A stretch of 64,000 nucleotides of DNA from Marinospirillum alkalitolerans (GTDB lineage: Bacteria; Pseudomonadota; Gammaproteobacteria; Pseudomonadales; Halomonadaceae), in NCBI RefSeq assembly GCF_045055655.1, contig NZ_JBANFI010000004.1, positions 342,656-406,655 of the forward strand, in the 5' to 3' direction. Shown here piece after piece: positions 1 through 8,455 of this stretch. How positions within the stretch are numbered: the first letter of the stretch is position 1; each line of letters begins with the position of its first letter. A program made the position numbers and the translations under genes. A model generated the notes under the pieces. It did not search any database. It was given only the letters and a program-made list of their open reading frames with translations, and was not told the origin of the DNA.

Positions 1-813
1 ACCAACCGTCCATCGCGGCGTGTTGGGAATCGGGCTCCACACCATCGTCACCGACTCGCCATTCAGATTCAAAATATCGCCCATACCCGCTTCACCACGC
101 ACAAAACGGCGGCCATGCTGATCGAGTCCTTGATAGCCATGTCGATCAGCATCGGTCACATTGATCTGCATCCGTGCTTGAGGCGCTGGGTGAGCCACCA
201 TCATGCCTGTCCCATCCACCACCCAGCCATAGCTGCCGGCTCCCATCTCAAGACTGGCGACAATCTGCGACAGCTCCTCCATCGACAAGGAGATCCCCAG
301 CAAACCAACCGCTTGTCCGTCAGAATCACGAACTACCTGCGCCATCACGGCCACAGGGTTACCCATCACCACTGATAGCAAGGGCTGAGTCAGGACTCGC
401 TCTTGCTGCTTGCGCACCAGTAACTCTTGAAAGTAATCACGACCACTAATATCAAAGCGCTGTCCGGTATGGATCAGCGCCTGCCCATTAGGTTGGGCAA
501 AGAAGAAGGATTCCACCGCCAGATCACCGCCATGCTGCTCGATCAGCCAGCCTTCGACCTCCTCCAAGGTTTGTGCATGACGCAATTCATGGGCTGAGGA
601 CAGAGCTTGCATCCACATGCGATAGCCATCTAGCCAGCGCGCCACTTCAGCGCCGCGCGCCTCGACTTGACGACGGCTACCTTCTTCAATCAATGGGGGG
701 ACAGCTTGATTCAACTGCGAGGTCACTAGAAGACCGAGTAGCAGAAAACCAATGAGGAGCGGTAACAAGACCGCCATGAGTAAACGCTGCATCATAGAGA
801 GTTGATTCAACAT
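1..813 (-). CDS. Cache-domain sensory membrane protein, N-terminal part (runs off the window)
   Basis: The reading frame is open from an ATG at 813 (minus strand) through base 1, giving at least 271 residues with no stop. The start is preceded by AAGGAG. Residues about 10-32 form a transmembrane helix, followed by a periplasmic segment of the double-Cache (dCACHE) type: the stretch DISGRDYFQELL and the later GSYGWVVDGTGMMVAHP are typical of ligand-binding Cache modules. Such N-termini belong to methyl-accepting chemotaxis proteins, diguanylate cyclases or histidine kinases; the output domain lies outside the window, so the class cannot be decided. It is transcribed away from the mrp-like operon. 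Confidence 0.8.
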   Translation of the reverse strand, partial: MLNQLSMMQRLLMAVLLPLLIGFLLLGLLVTSQLNQAVPPLIEEGSRRQVEARGAEVARWLDGYRMWMQALSSAHELRHAQTLEEVEGWLIEQHGGDLAVESFFFAQPNGQALIHTGQRFDISGRDYFQELLVRKQQERVLTQPLLSVVMGNPVAVMAQVVRDSDGQAVGLLGISLSMEELSQIVASLEMGAGSYGWVVDGTGMMVAHPAPQARMQINVTDADRHGYQGLDQHGRRFVRGEAGMGDILNLNGESVTMVWSPIPNTPRWTVG

Positions 814-1009
814 GCTTCCCTGATCTCCTTGTTGTTATTGCCATATCCGCATGGCTTTGGAGTCTATGACTCTAATCAATCCACCTCCCAGGGGTCAAGA
901 AAGAAGAATTCTATAGACGCAACTCATTGAAAATGCACCCATGCTGGGGAACTTCTTCGCGCTTTTCCTCTCTTTGTTAACAAACGGTTTAGTTTAATAT
1001 CTGCTTAGC

Positions 1010-1038
1010 TTGGGTCACTTGCAGCCGAATGCTAAACT
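1010..1038 (+). promoter_or_regulatory. Possible promoter of the mrp-like operon
   Basis: TTGGGT (1010-1015) and TAAACT (1033-1038) are 17 bp apart, and the second hexamer carries a TGn extension (TGCTAAACT). The -35 match is weak. It lies 30 bp before the mnhE start in the 254-bp divergent region between the Cache sensor and the antiporter operon. No other strong signal is visible in that gap. Confidence 0.3.
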
Positions 1039-1067
1039 GCCAGCATCCACGGATATCAGGAGTTACG

Positions 1068-1607
1068 ATGAATCTATCTCGCCCTAGGTTGAGTACAGGC
1101 CGTGTTATCTGGGCCCATTTGATGCGTGCCTCTTTATTGCTGCTGCTGTGGTGGATCTTAACTGAGGGTGCACTGCATAGCTGGATCATTGGTGGGCCAG
1201 CCATCTTGTTGGCGCTGATGATCGCGGCCCATTTGGCACCTGTGCGCCTAACCGCAAGCCGCTTTTCGCTATGGGGTTTACTGCGCTTTGTCGGTTTTTT
1301 CTTGCGTCTCTCGATTGTCGCGGGGTTCGATGTTGCTTGGCGCTTGCTCCATCCCAGACTGCCCATTGAGCCTGGCTGGCAGTCTTTTCAAACACGCTTG
1401 CCTGCCGGTCGGATGCGTTGGTTGCTCGCCATGACCCTGTCACTCTTACCTGGCACCATCACGCGTTCGCTGGAGGGGCCTCAGCTAGAGCTCCATGCGC
1501 TGGATGTGCGCCAGGATTTAGAAGCCCAGTTCAGGGCAACCGAAGTGGCCATTGCGGCGATCTTTTGCTATCCGCTGCCCACCACAGATTCCGTTTCTTC
1601 TGTATAA
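1068..1607 (+). CDS. mnhE: Na+/H+ antiporter subunit E (MnhE/MrpE/MbhA family)
   Basis: 179-aa small membrane subunit of a multisubunit Mrp-type cation/proton antiporter. The start at 1068 is chosen because CAGGAG sits 6 bp upstream; an upstream in-frame ATG at 1029 has no such site. N-terminal hydrophobic helices (about residues 15-55) are followed by a soluble domain with the family-typical motif SLLPGTITRSLEG (MrpE proteins carry S-x-x-P-G-T). It is first in an operon in which every following gene overlaps or nearly abuts the one before. The role of MrpE in the assembled complex is structural; it has no known catalytic residues. Confidence 0.85.
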   Translation: MNLSRPRLSTGRVIWAHLMRASLLLLLWWILTEGALHSWIIGGPAILLALMIAAHLAPVRLTASRFSLWGLLRFVGFFLRLSIVAGFDVAWRLLHPRLPIEPGWQSFQTRLPAGRMRWLLAMTLSLLPGTITRSLEGPQLELHALDVRQDLEAQFRATEVAIAAIFCYPLPTTDSVSSV

Positions 1608-1619
1608 GGAAAGCTCATC

Positions 1620-1964
1620 ATGGATAGCATCTATGCTCTGTGTGCGTTGTTGCTGGTGTTTGCGCTCCTGCTGGGGCTAGTCAGAATTTGGCGCGGCCCC
1701 CTGCCTGCTGATCGGATGCTGGCCGCACAACTCTTTGGTACCTCCAGTGTCGGTCTAAGCCTGCTCCTGGCTCAGTGGATGCACCTGCCTGCCTTGCGCG
1801 ATATAGCTTTAGTGCTGGCCCTGCTCGCCTTGATGGCCAGTGTCGCTTTTGTGGCTCGCGGCCAGCCACAACAACCCAAGGCGGGTGATCCTGCTCAGTC
1901 CAACACCCGCTCTGAACCTGCTTCTGATCCAGCATCAGCAGAGGAGAAGCCAAATGCTCCTTAG
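1620..1964 (+). CDS. mnhF: Na+/H+ antiporter subunit F (MnhF/MrpF/MbhB family)
   Basis: 114-aa protein with three predicted transmembrane helices and the MrpF hallmark RIWRGPLPADRMLAAQLFG near residues 23-41 (family consensus R-x-x-x-G-P-x-x-x-D-R). The C-terminal 30 residues are a polar, Pro/Ala/Glu-rich tail, longer than usual. It starts 12 bp after mnhE and its 3' end overlaps the start of mnhG by 11 bp, so translation is probably coupled. Confidence 0.85.
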   Translation: MDSIYALCALLLVFALLLGLVRIWRGPLPADRMLAAQLFGTSSVGLSLLLAQWMHLPALRDIALVLALLALMASVAFVARGQPQQPKAGDPAQSNTRSEPASDPASAEEKPNAP

Positions 1965-2259
1965 TCTACAAGCCCTTTTCTTGATCAGCGGCGCGATGTT
2001 CTTTGTCATCGGCAGCCTCGGTTTATTGCGCTTCCCAGATACAGCATCACGCCTGCATGCCCTCACCAAGGTGGATAACCTCGGTTTAGGTTTACTGGTC
2101 TGCGGCCTACTCCTCGGCACTGAGCAGGGGATTTGGGCCTTAAAACTGCTGCTCATTTGGCTGCTAACGATTGCAGCCAGTGCGCTGGCTGGTCATCTGG
2201 TGTTGAACCAGACACCCCACCATCCGCCTTCACCACGCTCAGGAGAGGATCATGATTGA
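1954..2259 (+). CDS. mnhG: Na+/H+ antiporter subunit G (MnhG/MrpG/MbhC family)
   Basis: 101-aa protein with three predicted helices. The segment GSLGLLRFPDTASRLHALTK is the family signature (G-x-x-R-x-P-D-x-x-x-R-x-H-A). The start at 1954 (GAGGAG 8 bp upstream) is inside the end of mnhF; a longer open frame from 1840 would overlap mnhF far more and has no ribosome-binding site. It overlaps the next gene by 8 bp. Confidence 0.85.
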   Translation: MLLSLQALFLISGAMFFVIGSLGLLRFPDTASRLHALTKVDNLGLGLLVCGLLLGTEQGIWALKLLLIWLLTIAASALAGHLVLNQTPHHPPSPRSGEDHD

Positions 2260-3160
2260 TTGGCTTTTAGTGGGTGGCCTGCTGCTGCTGGCCATCGGTG
2301 TACTGGTGGCACGACAGCTTTATCAAGCCGTGGTGATGTTTATCGCCTTTGGTCTGTTAATGGCTTTGGTCTGGATACGCATGGAGGCCCCAGATCTGGC
2401 CTTGGCTGAAGCAGCGATAGGTGCGGGACTGACCGGCGTCTTGCTCCTGGATGCCCTGGGACATTTGCGCGAGCCGCACCGGCCATCGAACCCATCCTTG
2501 GCCTTGCCGTTGGTGATGACTGGATTGCTCTGCCTGTGTCTGCTCGCGGCACTGCTTTACCCTGTAACCGAGCGCGAGAGCTTGATTGAGCAGGTAGCCA
2601 CCTCCTTGCCAGCGACTGGGGTAGAACATCCCATTACAGGTGTTCTGCTCGCGTTTCGCGCTTATGACACGCTGCTGGAAGTCGCCGTGGTGCTGGTGGC
2701 CGTGGTGGTGGGCTTGGCATTAAGAATGAGCCATGAGGATCAACCCGCAGCCAGTCAGGCCCACTCTCCACTACTGAGTGGCATGCTGGCATGGCTCGCC
2801 CCAGTCATGCTGTTGGTCGGAAGCTATCTGCTATGGATCGGGAGCTATCGCAGTGGTGGCGCGTTTCAATCCGCTGCGGTTTTAGCCGCCTTGCTGGTGT
2901 TGCTCAAACTGGCTGGTTTTTCTTTACAGCGTTTAAGTTCAGGTTGGGTGTTTCGCTTGGGTGCGGTGGTGGGGCTTGGCTTTTTTATCGCCGCTGGCTG
3001 GCTGGCTCAAGGCTTGGGTGGTCAGTTTCTGGAGTGGCCCACCGCTGTATCCGGCGCGTTTATCCTCTCGATCGAGCTGGTGCTCAGTGGTTCTTTAGCC
3101 CTGCTGCTCTACAGCCTGTTTGAAGCCAGCCCTGCGCCGCTTCCTCTTCAAGTATCCTAA
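2252..3160 (+). CDS. Fused MbhD-MbhE-MnhB-type antiporter subunit
   Basis: 302-aa polytopic membrane protein that appears to join three modules. Residues 1-75 match DUF4040/MbhD (MEAPDLALAEAAIGAGLTG). Residues about 90-165 resemble the extreme C-terminus of MrpA, or MbhE (HPITGVLLAFRAYDTLLE). Residues about 175-302 match MnhB/MrpB (GSYRSGGAFQSAAVLAALL). In canonical Mrp operons the first two modules are the tail of the very large MrpA; here no full-length MrpA exists and the tail is attached to MrpB. The gene overlaps mnhG by 8 bp and is followed by mnhC after 18 bp. Confidence 0.8.
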   Translation: MIDWLLVGGLLLLAIGVLVARQLYQAVVMFIAFGLLMALVWIRMEAPDLALAEAAIGAGLTGVLLLDALGHLREPHRPSNPSLALPLVMTGLLCLCLLAALLYPVTERESLIEQVATSLPATGVEHPITGVLLAFRAYDTLLEVAVVLVAVVVGLALRMSHEDQPAASQAHSPLLSGMLAWLAPVMLLVGSYLLWIGSYRSGGAFQSAAVLAALLVLLKLAGFSLQRLSSGWVFRLGAVVGLGFFIAAGWLAQGLGGQFLEWPTAVSGAFILSIELVLSGSLALLLYSLFEASPAPLPLQVS

Positions 3161-3178
3161 AACGGAGAATGCACAGCC

Positions 3179-3496
3179 ATGCCGAGCCTGCTGCTTTATA
3201 CCTTAACTGGCGGACTTTTGGTCTTGCTTGGATTGCTAGGATTTGTGTTACACGCTCATCTACTGCGCCGCCTGATGGCCTTTAATCTGATGGGCAGTGG
3301 CTGCTTTTTAGTGATGGTTGGATTCGCCCAATATACCTCTGATGTCGATGCCGTTCCTCAAGCGCTGGTTTTAACCGGCATCGTAGTTGCCGTGGCCGCC
3401 ACCGCCTTGGCGCTGGTCTTGGTCAGACGCTGGTATCACCTGACAGGACAGGTCACCTTGACCGAAGACACATCACCCAAGAAGGAGACATCATGA
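3179..3496 (+). CDS. mnhC: Na+/H+ antiporter subunit C (MnhC/MrpC, NuoK-like)
   Basis: 105-aa protein with three helices, homologous to complex I subunit NuoK. The C-terminal helix has the family pattern QALVLTGIVVAVAATALAL, close to the NuoK/MrpC consensus in which a V-L-T-x-I-V-x-x-x-A-x-T-A pattern follows a loop. GGAG lies 11 bp before the ATG. Its TGA overlaps the ATG of the next gene (ATGA at 3493), a translational-coupling arrangement. Confidence 0.85.
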   Translation: MPSLLLYTLTGGLLVLLGLLGFVLHAHLLRRLMAFNLMGSGCFLVMVGFAQYTSDVDAVPQALVLTGIVVAVAATALALVLVRRWYHLTGQVTLTEDTSPKKETS

Positions 3497-4965
3497 GTAA
3501 CCATCTGATGCCCTGGCTGGTGATGCTTCCTCTCGTTTGGGCGCTCTTGGGCTTGCTCACCCCGCGCTCTTGGGCAGAGAAACTGGCCCTGCTGTTTGTG
3601 CTGCTTCAAGGCGCTGTGCTGCTCGCTATTTCGGCTGAAGGCTGGGGGCAAGTGGTGTTCTTAGGAGGTTGGGCACCACCACTGGGCATTGCATTGCGCA
3701 TGGAGGGCGTGACCCACCTGCTACTCTGGCTGACGTGGATAGTGATGAGCTTCTCTGCGCTGCATGCCAGTCGTTATCTGATCGAGTATCCACGCGCGCA
3801 GGTCTATTTCTGGCCACTTTTTGCTTTTTGCTGGTCTGGCCTGAATGTGGTCTGGCTGTCGGGCGATCTGTTTAATCTCTATGTTGGCCTCGAATTACTG
3901 GGCCTGAGTTCAGTCGGGCTGATCGCCCTGACCGGACAAAAAGAAGCACTGGGTGCCAGCCTGCGCTATCTCTATGCCGCTTTATTGGGTTCCTTGGCTT
4001 ATCTATTGGGCGTTGGGTTGCTCTATGGTGCTTATGGCACACTCGATCTCCACCTGCTGAGCCAAGCATTCACACTCAATCCTCTCACTTGGATGGCACT
4101 GGCCTGCATGACGCTGGGCTTGCTGCTCAAAACAGCGATCTTTCCGCTCCATAGTTGGCTTCCACCCGCCCATGCCCGTGCGCTACCTCCTGTCAGTGCA
4201 CTGCTCTCCGGGCTCGTCGCCAAGGCCTCCTTTGTGATTCTGGTGCGCCTGTGGATCGATCTGGCATGGCCGCAAGCCAGCGAGGAGACCTTACTCTATG
4301 GGTTAGGCCAAGGACTAGGAGCCTTAGGCGCAGGCGCCATTCTCTGGGGTGGCTGGATGGCTTGGCGTCAGGAGCAGCTCAAACCTCTGGTGGCCTATTC
4401 CACCGTGGCACAGCTTGGCTATTTAATGCTGGCCTTTCCGTTAATTTTTGGTGCGACCAGTCAGCTCGCGGCTTCTCTTGCGTGGGAGGGAATGTGGATG
4501 CAGCTTCTGGCGCACGGACTGGCTAAAGCCGCGATGTTCCTTGCGGCGGGCAATCTGGTTCTGGCGATGGGACAGGGTGAACTCAAAGGCTTACATGGCG
4601 TGGGACGTCATCTGCCCTTCTCATTATTGGGTTTTGGCTTGGCTGGCGTCAGTTTGATGGGATTACCCCCCAGCGGCGGCTTCACCGCCAAGTGGCTGAT
4701 GCTACAAAGCGCCTTGATCAGCGGTCAGGGGTGGTGGATCGCCATTTTACTGGTCGGCAGCCTGCTGAGTGCACTGTATGTTTTCAAAGTCTTTCATTAC
4801 TGCTTCACTGAAGAGCCCAATGAGAGTGATCATTTCCGCCATCCATCGACCTGGCTCGATCTCTCTGCTCTGCTACTGGCCTTAGGGGCACTGGCTTTAG
4901 GTCTGGCTTCCTACTGGCCGATGACCTGGATGCAATCCTCTTGCCTGGGAGGCTCGCTATGCTAG
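3493..4965 (+). CDS. mnhD: Proton-conducting antiporter subunit 1 (MrpD/NuoM-like)
   Basis: 490-aa polytopic membrane protein of the proton-conducting transporter family (NuoL/M/N, MrpA/D). The key charged residues are present: the TM5 glutamate E134 (YVGLELLGLSS), the TM7 lysine in LLLKTAIFPLHSWLPPAHA, the lysine in GLVAKASF and the TM12-region lysine in PPSGGFTAKWLM. Length fits MrpD. It is the first of three consecutive members of the family. Its last 7 bases overlap the start of the second, for which GGAGG is placed inside this gene. Confidence 0.88.
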   Translation: MSNHLMPWLVMLPLVWALLGLLTPRSWAEKLALLFVLLQGAVLLAISAEGWGQVVFLGGWAPPLGIALRMEGVTHLLLWLTWIVMSFSALHASRYLIEYPRAQVYFWPLFAFCWSGLNVVWLSGDLFNLYVGLELLGLSSVGLIALTGQKEALGASLRYLYAALLGSLAYLLGVGLLYGAYGTLDLHLLSQAFTLNPLTWMALACMTLGLLLKTAIFPLHSWLPPAHARALPPVSALLSGLVAKASFVILVRLWIDLAWPQASEETLLYGLGQGLGALGAGAILWGGWMAWRQEQLKPLVAYSTVAQLGYLMLAFPLIFGATSQLAASLAWEGMWMQLLAHGLAKAAMFLAAGNLVLAMGQGELKGLHGVGRHLPFSLLGFGLAGVSLMGLPPSGGFTAKWLMLQSALISGQGWWIAILLVGSLLSALYVFKVFHYCFTEEPNESDHFRHPSTWLDLSALLLALGALALGLASYWPMTWMQSSCLGGSLC

Positions 4966-6458
4966 ATCTTCATTTTTGGCTGCCACTGGCGGTCCTCTCA
5001 ACCTCTTTGATTGCCGCAGCGCTGATCTTTTGGATTCCAGAGCACAGTAGCCGACTGCGCACCAGTGTGAACCTAGCGGCAGCCTTATTTAAAATTCTGC
5101 TGATGGTGCTGATTCTGATCGGCGTCAGTCACGGCGAAGAGTTTATTACCCAGTTTCCGCTGATGCAGGATGTTGATTTTGTGCTGCGCGCCGATGCGCT
5201 AGGCGTGCTGTTTGCTGGCCTGTCTTCTGTTCTTTGGCTCTTCACCACCATCTATGCCATCGGCTATCTTGAACATACACCGAACCGTCGCCGCTTCTTT
5301 GGCTTTTTTAGTCTTTGCGTGGCTTCCACTCTCGGTATTGCCTTTGCGGGTAACCTGTTCACCTTTGTGATCTTTTATGAACTGCTGACGCTCTCGACCT
5401 ATCCTCTGGTGGTGCACAAGGGCACACCGGCGGCGCTGCGAGCCGGACGCCTGTATTTGCAATACACCCTGGCAGGCGGCTTGGTGCTGCTGATGGGCGT
5501 CTTGGCACTGCATAGCCTTGTCGGTGCTGTTCCCTTTGCTGAAAAGGACGCACTGGTCGCCTTGGCAGAAGAGCAGCCTCATCTATTGCAAGGTATTTTC
5601 CTGCTGCTGATGCTGGGTTTGGCCGTGAAAGCCGCGATGGTACCTTTGCATGGCTGGCTGCCTCAGGCGATGGTCGCACCCGCTCCCGTCAGCGCTCTGC
5701 TTCATGCCGTTGCGGTCGTTAAGGCCGGGGCCTTTGGCATCGTGCGGGTAGTCTATGATGTCTATGGTATTACGCTGAGCTGGGAGCTTGGGCTGCTGCT
5801 TCCGCTTGGTTTGGCCGCAGCCTTCACTATTTTATATGGCTCCATTCGTGCCCTCAGCCAAACCGATATCAAAAAACGCTTGGCCTTCTCAACCGTCAGT
5901 CAAGTCTCTTATATTGCGCTGGGAATTAGCCTGTTTGGGCCTTTGGGCACCTTGGGTGGCCTGGTCCATCTGCTGCATCAAGGCTTGATGAAGGTCACGC
6001 TGTTCTTCTGCGCTGGCAACTATGCCGAAACACTTGGCATTCATCGTATTGATCAACTCGATGGAGCAGGACAGCGCATGCCCGCCACCAGTCTGTGCTT
6101 TACGCTGGGCGCGCTGGGCATGATTGGCCTACCGCCTTTAGCTGGTTTTATCAGCAAGTGGTATCTGGCCAGCGGGGCTGTCGCCATCCAGGCCTATTGG
6201 GTCATTCCTGTTCTCTTGGCAAGCAGCCTGTTGAATGCCGCTTACTTTTTACCCTTGCTGTATCGTATCTGGTTTAAACCCCAAACTCAGAGCTGGCCGC
6301 ATGAAAGACAGCTTGGACGCTGGGATACCAGTGCGTGGTTATTGATTCCCCCCGTCGTGACCGCCACCCTCAGTCTTTTGGCGGGTCTTTTTGCCGCTTC
6401 AGCCCTCAGCCCCTTGGCTTGGGTGGAGCTGATCATTCAGCGGGAGTATCTACCATGA
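4959..6458 (+). CDS. Proton-conducting antiporter subunit 2 (MrpD/NuoM-like)
   Basis: 499-aa member of the NuoL/M/N family. The start at 4959 is preferred over 4941 because of GGAGG 6 bp upstream. Canonical residues are present: E141 in IFYELLTLSTYPLV, lysine in LGLAVKAAMVPLHGWLP, lysine in AVAVVKAGAFGIVR and lysine in PPLAGFISKWYL. It resembles the Mbh/Mrp D-type subunits and the N-terminal half of MrpA-like proteins, but lacks the long C-terminal extension of true MrpA. It overlaps the third paralogue by 4 bp (ATGA). Confidence 0.87.
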   Translation: MLDLHFWLPLAVLSTSLIAAALIFWIPEHSSRLRTSVNLAAALFKILLMVLILIGVSHGEEFITQFPLMQDVDFVLRADALGVLFAGLSSVLWLFTTIYAIGYLEHTPNRRRFFGFFSLCVASTLGIAFAGNLFTFVIFYELLTLSTYPLVVHKGTPAALRAGRLYLQYTLAGGLVLLMGVLALHSLVGAVPFAEKDALVALAEEQPHLLQGIFLLLMLGLAVKAAMVPLHGWLPQAMVAPAPVSALLHAVAVVKAGAFGIVRVVYDVYGITLSWELGLLLPLGLAAAFTILYGSIRALSQTDIKKRLAFSTVSQVSYIALGISLFGPLGTLGGLVHLLHQGLMKVTLFFCAGNYAETLGIHRIDQLDGAGQRMPATSLCFTLGALGMIGLPPLAGFISKWYLASGAVAIQAYWVIPVLLASSLLNAAYFLPLLYRIWFKPQTQSWPHERQLGRWDTSAWLLIPPVVTATLSLLAGLFAASALSPLAWVELIIQREYLP

Positions 6459-8227
6459 TGGCGTCTGCGTTACTGCTGCTCACCCCGCTATGGCCTCTGG
6501 TTTTGGCCGGCGGTTATTTACTGATGATGGCCTTTGGGCAGCGCTGGGCCGCGTTGAACTGGCTCTGGATCAGCGCGCCCTTACCTGCTCTCGCTCTGGC
6601 GCTCTTGATGCCAGCCGATCCTGCCTTGACCTCCTTGCATCTGCCCTTTCTACTGCTAGGCAGCCTCTGGTGGCTCGATGAAGTACGTCAGGTTTTTCTG
6701 GTGACAACGGCTCTGCTGTGGCTGATGGCGGGGCTCTATGCACGAGGCTACTTTGCCGCAGCCACCCATCCAGCGCGGCCAGATCAACCCGCATCTGACA
6801 AGATGGGCTTTGCGGCCTTATGGCTCCTCACGCTCAGCGGCAATCTGCTGCTGATTATTGCTGAGGATATCGCCAGCTTTTATTTGGGTTTTGCCTTGAT
6901 GACCTTTGCCGCCTATGGCCTGGTGATCGATTCTCGCAAGGCCAGCGCTTTATATGCTGGTCGGGTTTATCTTGCTATGGCTTTATTGGGAGAGGCCGCG
7001 ATGCTGGCCGCACTGATCGGCCTCAGCCAACAGGCCGCCGCGCCACAAATGGGGCCAGCAGCGGCCAGCTTGATGACCTCGGAGCCATCGATATGGATCC
7101 TCAACTGCCTGCTGCTTGGCTTTGGTGTCAAGGCTGGCTTACCTCTGCTGCACCTCTGGCTGCCTTTAGCCCATCCTGTCGCACCCACACCTGCCAGTGC
7201 CGTACTGTCTGGTGCGATGATCAAAGCCGGACTCCTCGGCTGGTGTCTGCTCCTGCCGCTGGGACAGGTCAGCTGGCCAGTATGGGGACAGATCTTTTTA
7301 GTGGCAGGACTGATCAGCATGCTCGGCGCTGTCTTGCCCGGCCTGCTCCAAAGCCATCCTAAGGCTGTCCTTGCCTATTCCAGCATCAGCCAGATGGGAA
7401 TGATGATCAGTGTGCTGGGGGCCAGCTTGATTGAGCCAGCTCTATGGCCACTGGCGCTGCCCGCCTTATTGCTGTTTGTCGCCCATCACGGGCTCAATAA
7501 GGGAGCACTGTTTCTGGCCGTAGGACTGGCTGAAAAACCACCGCGCTGGCCGCTGACCCTGTTTCTACTGCTGACGCTCTTGCCCCCTCTGGCCTTAACT
7601 GGTCTGCTGACCAGCGGCTTGGTCACCAAATGGATGCTCAAGCAAGGACTTTATGCACAAGAGATGTCGCAGCTGGTGATGTGGCTCACCTTAGGTGCCG
7701 GTGGCACAAGCTTATTAATGCTGCGCTATCTATTCCGCCTCTGGGCCTTGATGCCCGCGCAGCCACATCGCCCACCCTTAAGTCAGCAGCTCGCTTGGCT
7801 GGGCCTGATGCTGGCTGCGCTCACCTTGCCTTGGTGGTTCACCGCTCCTGGCGGCGCAGCGCTGCTCTGGCCTGATTTCAAGGGTTGGCTCGAACTGGCC
7901 TGGGTTCCGCTGCTTGCTTTACTCTTGGCCCTACTGGTCATCAAGCTACTGCCCCAAGGAGGGCCTGAATGGCCACCCGGAGATCTCCTCCTGCCGCTCA
8001 GCTGGCTGGCGCGGCGTATTGGGCAGGCACTGGCACCTTGGCGCTCAACAGAGTTCACTCTGATCCAGCGCTTGGTGGACTGGATCAAACAGACTGCTGC
8101 CCAACGGCAAGATACCAACAGACTGGCGCGGCTTGAAGAGAGGTTACGCCAGAACATGGCTTTGTTGTTTCTTTGTGGCTGCGCGCTGCTTGCCAGCCTG
8201 TATTTCTTGCTCGGAGCGGTCTCCTGA
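6455..8227 (+). CDS. Proton-conducting antiporter-like subunit 3, lacking the TM5 glutamate
   Basis: 590-aa NuoL/M/N-family protein, longer than its two upstream paralogues. The start is taken at 6455 (ATGA overlap); a second ATG follows at once at 6458. The lysine motifs are kept (GFGVKAGLPLLHLWLPLAHP, SGAMIKAGLLGW, SGLVTKWMLKQG). At the position of the otherwise invariant TM5 glutamate it has alanine: YLGFALMTFAAYGLV, A147 at 6893-6895. The last 90 residues add a mostly polar amphipathic stretch and a final transmembrane helix, recalling but not proving a NuoL-like lateral element. It ends the operon; no clear terminator follows. Confidence 0.82.
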   Translation: MMASALLLLTPLWPLVLAGGYLLMMAFGQRWAALNWLWISAPLPALALALLMPADPALTSLHLPFLLLGSLWWLDEVRQVFLVTTALLWLMAGLYARGYFAAATHPARPDQPASDKMGFAALWLLTLSGNLLLIIAEDIASFYLGFALMTFAAYGLVIDSRKASALYAGRVYLAMALLGEAAMLAALIGLSQQAAAPQMGPAAASLMTSEPSIWILNCLLLGFGVKAGLPLLHLWLPLAHPVAPTPASAVLSGAMIKAGLLGWCLLLPLGQVSWPVWGQIFLVAGLISMLGAVLPGLLQSHPKAVLAYSSISQMGMMISVLGASLIEPALWPLALPALLLFVAHHGLNKGALFLAVGLAEKPPRWPLTLFLLLTLLPPLALTGLLTSGLVTKWMLKQGLYAQEMSQLVMWLTLGAGGTSLLMLRYLFRLWALMPAQPHRPPLSQQLAWLGLMLAALTLPWWFTAPGGAALLWPDFKGWLELAWVPLLALLLALLVIKLLPQGGPEWPPGDLLLPLSWLARRIGQALAPWRSTEFTLIQRLVDWIKQTAAQRQDTNRLARLEERLRQNMALLFLCGCALLASLYFLLGAVS

Positions 8228-8455
8228 ACCCGTCTCCTCTCCTCCAGCGATGCTGCCGAATCAGTTGGCAAGGTCGGTAGCATCGCCTGTAAACAAGACA
8301 AAGCTTGTCTTATATCATCCTCATCACAGAAGAAGACTGCTAATCTTTTGCCCCTAGTCAATGCACCTAGCGATCAACCAGCCAGTGCAGACTAGGGCCA
8401 TCAAGAGAAAAGTCCTCTCTTGTCACCAAGACCGACTTCTGTGTGCAGGATGCCT

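Noticed and set aside
5199..5679. Long antisense open frames inside the antiporter genes, and similar frames elsewhere
   Set aside because: They lie wholly within well-supported genes on the other strand, have no ribosome-binding sites and low-complexity translations; they are frame shadows.
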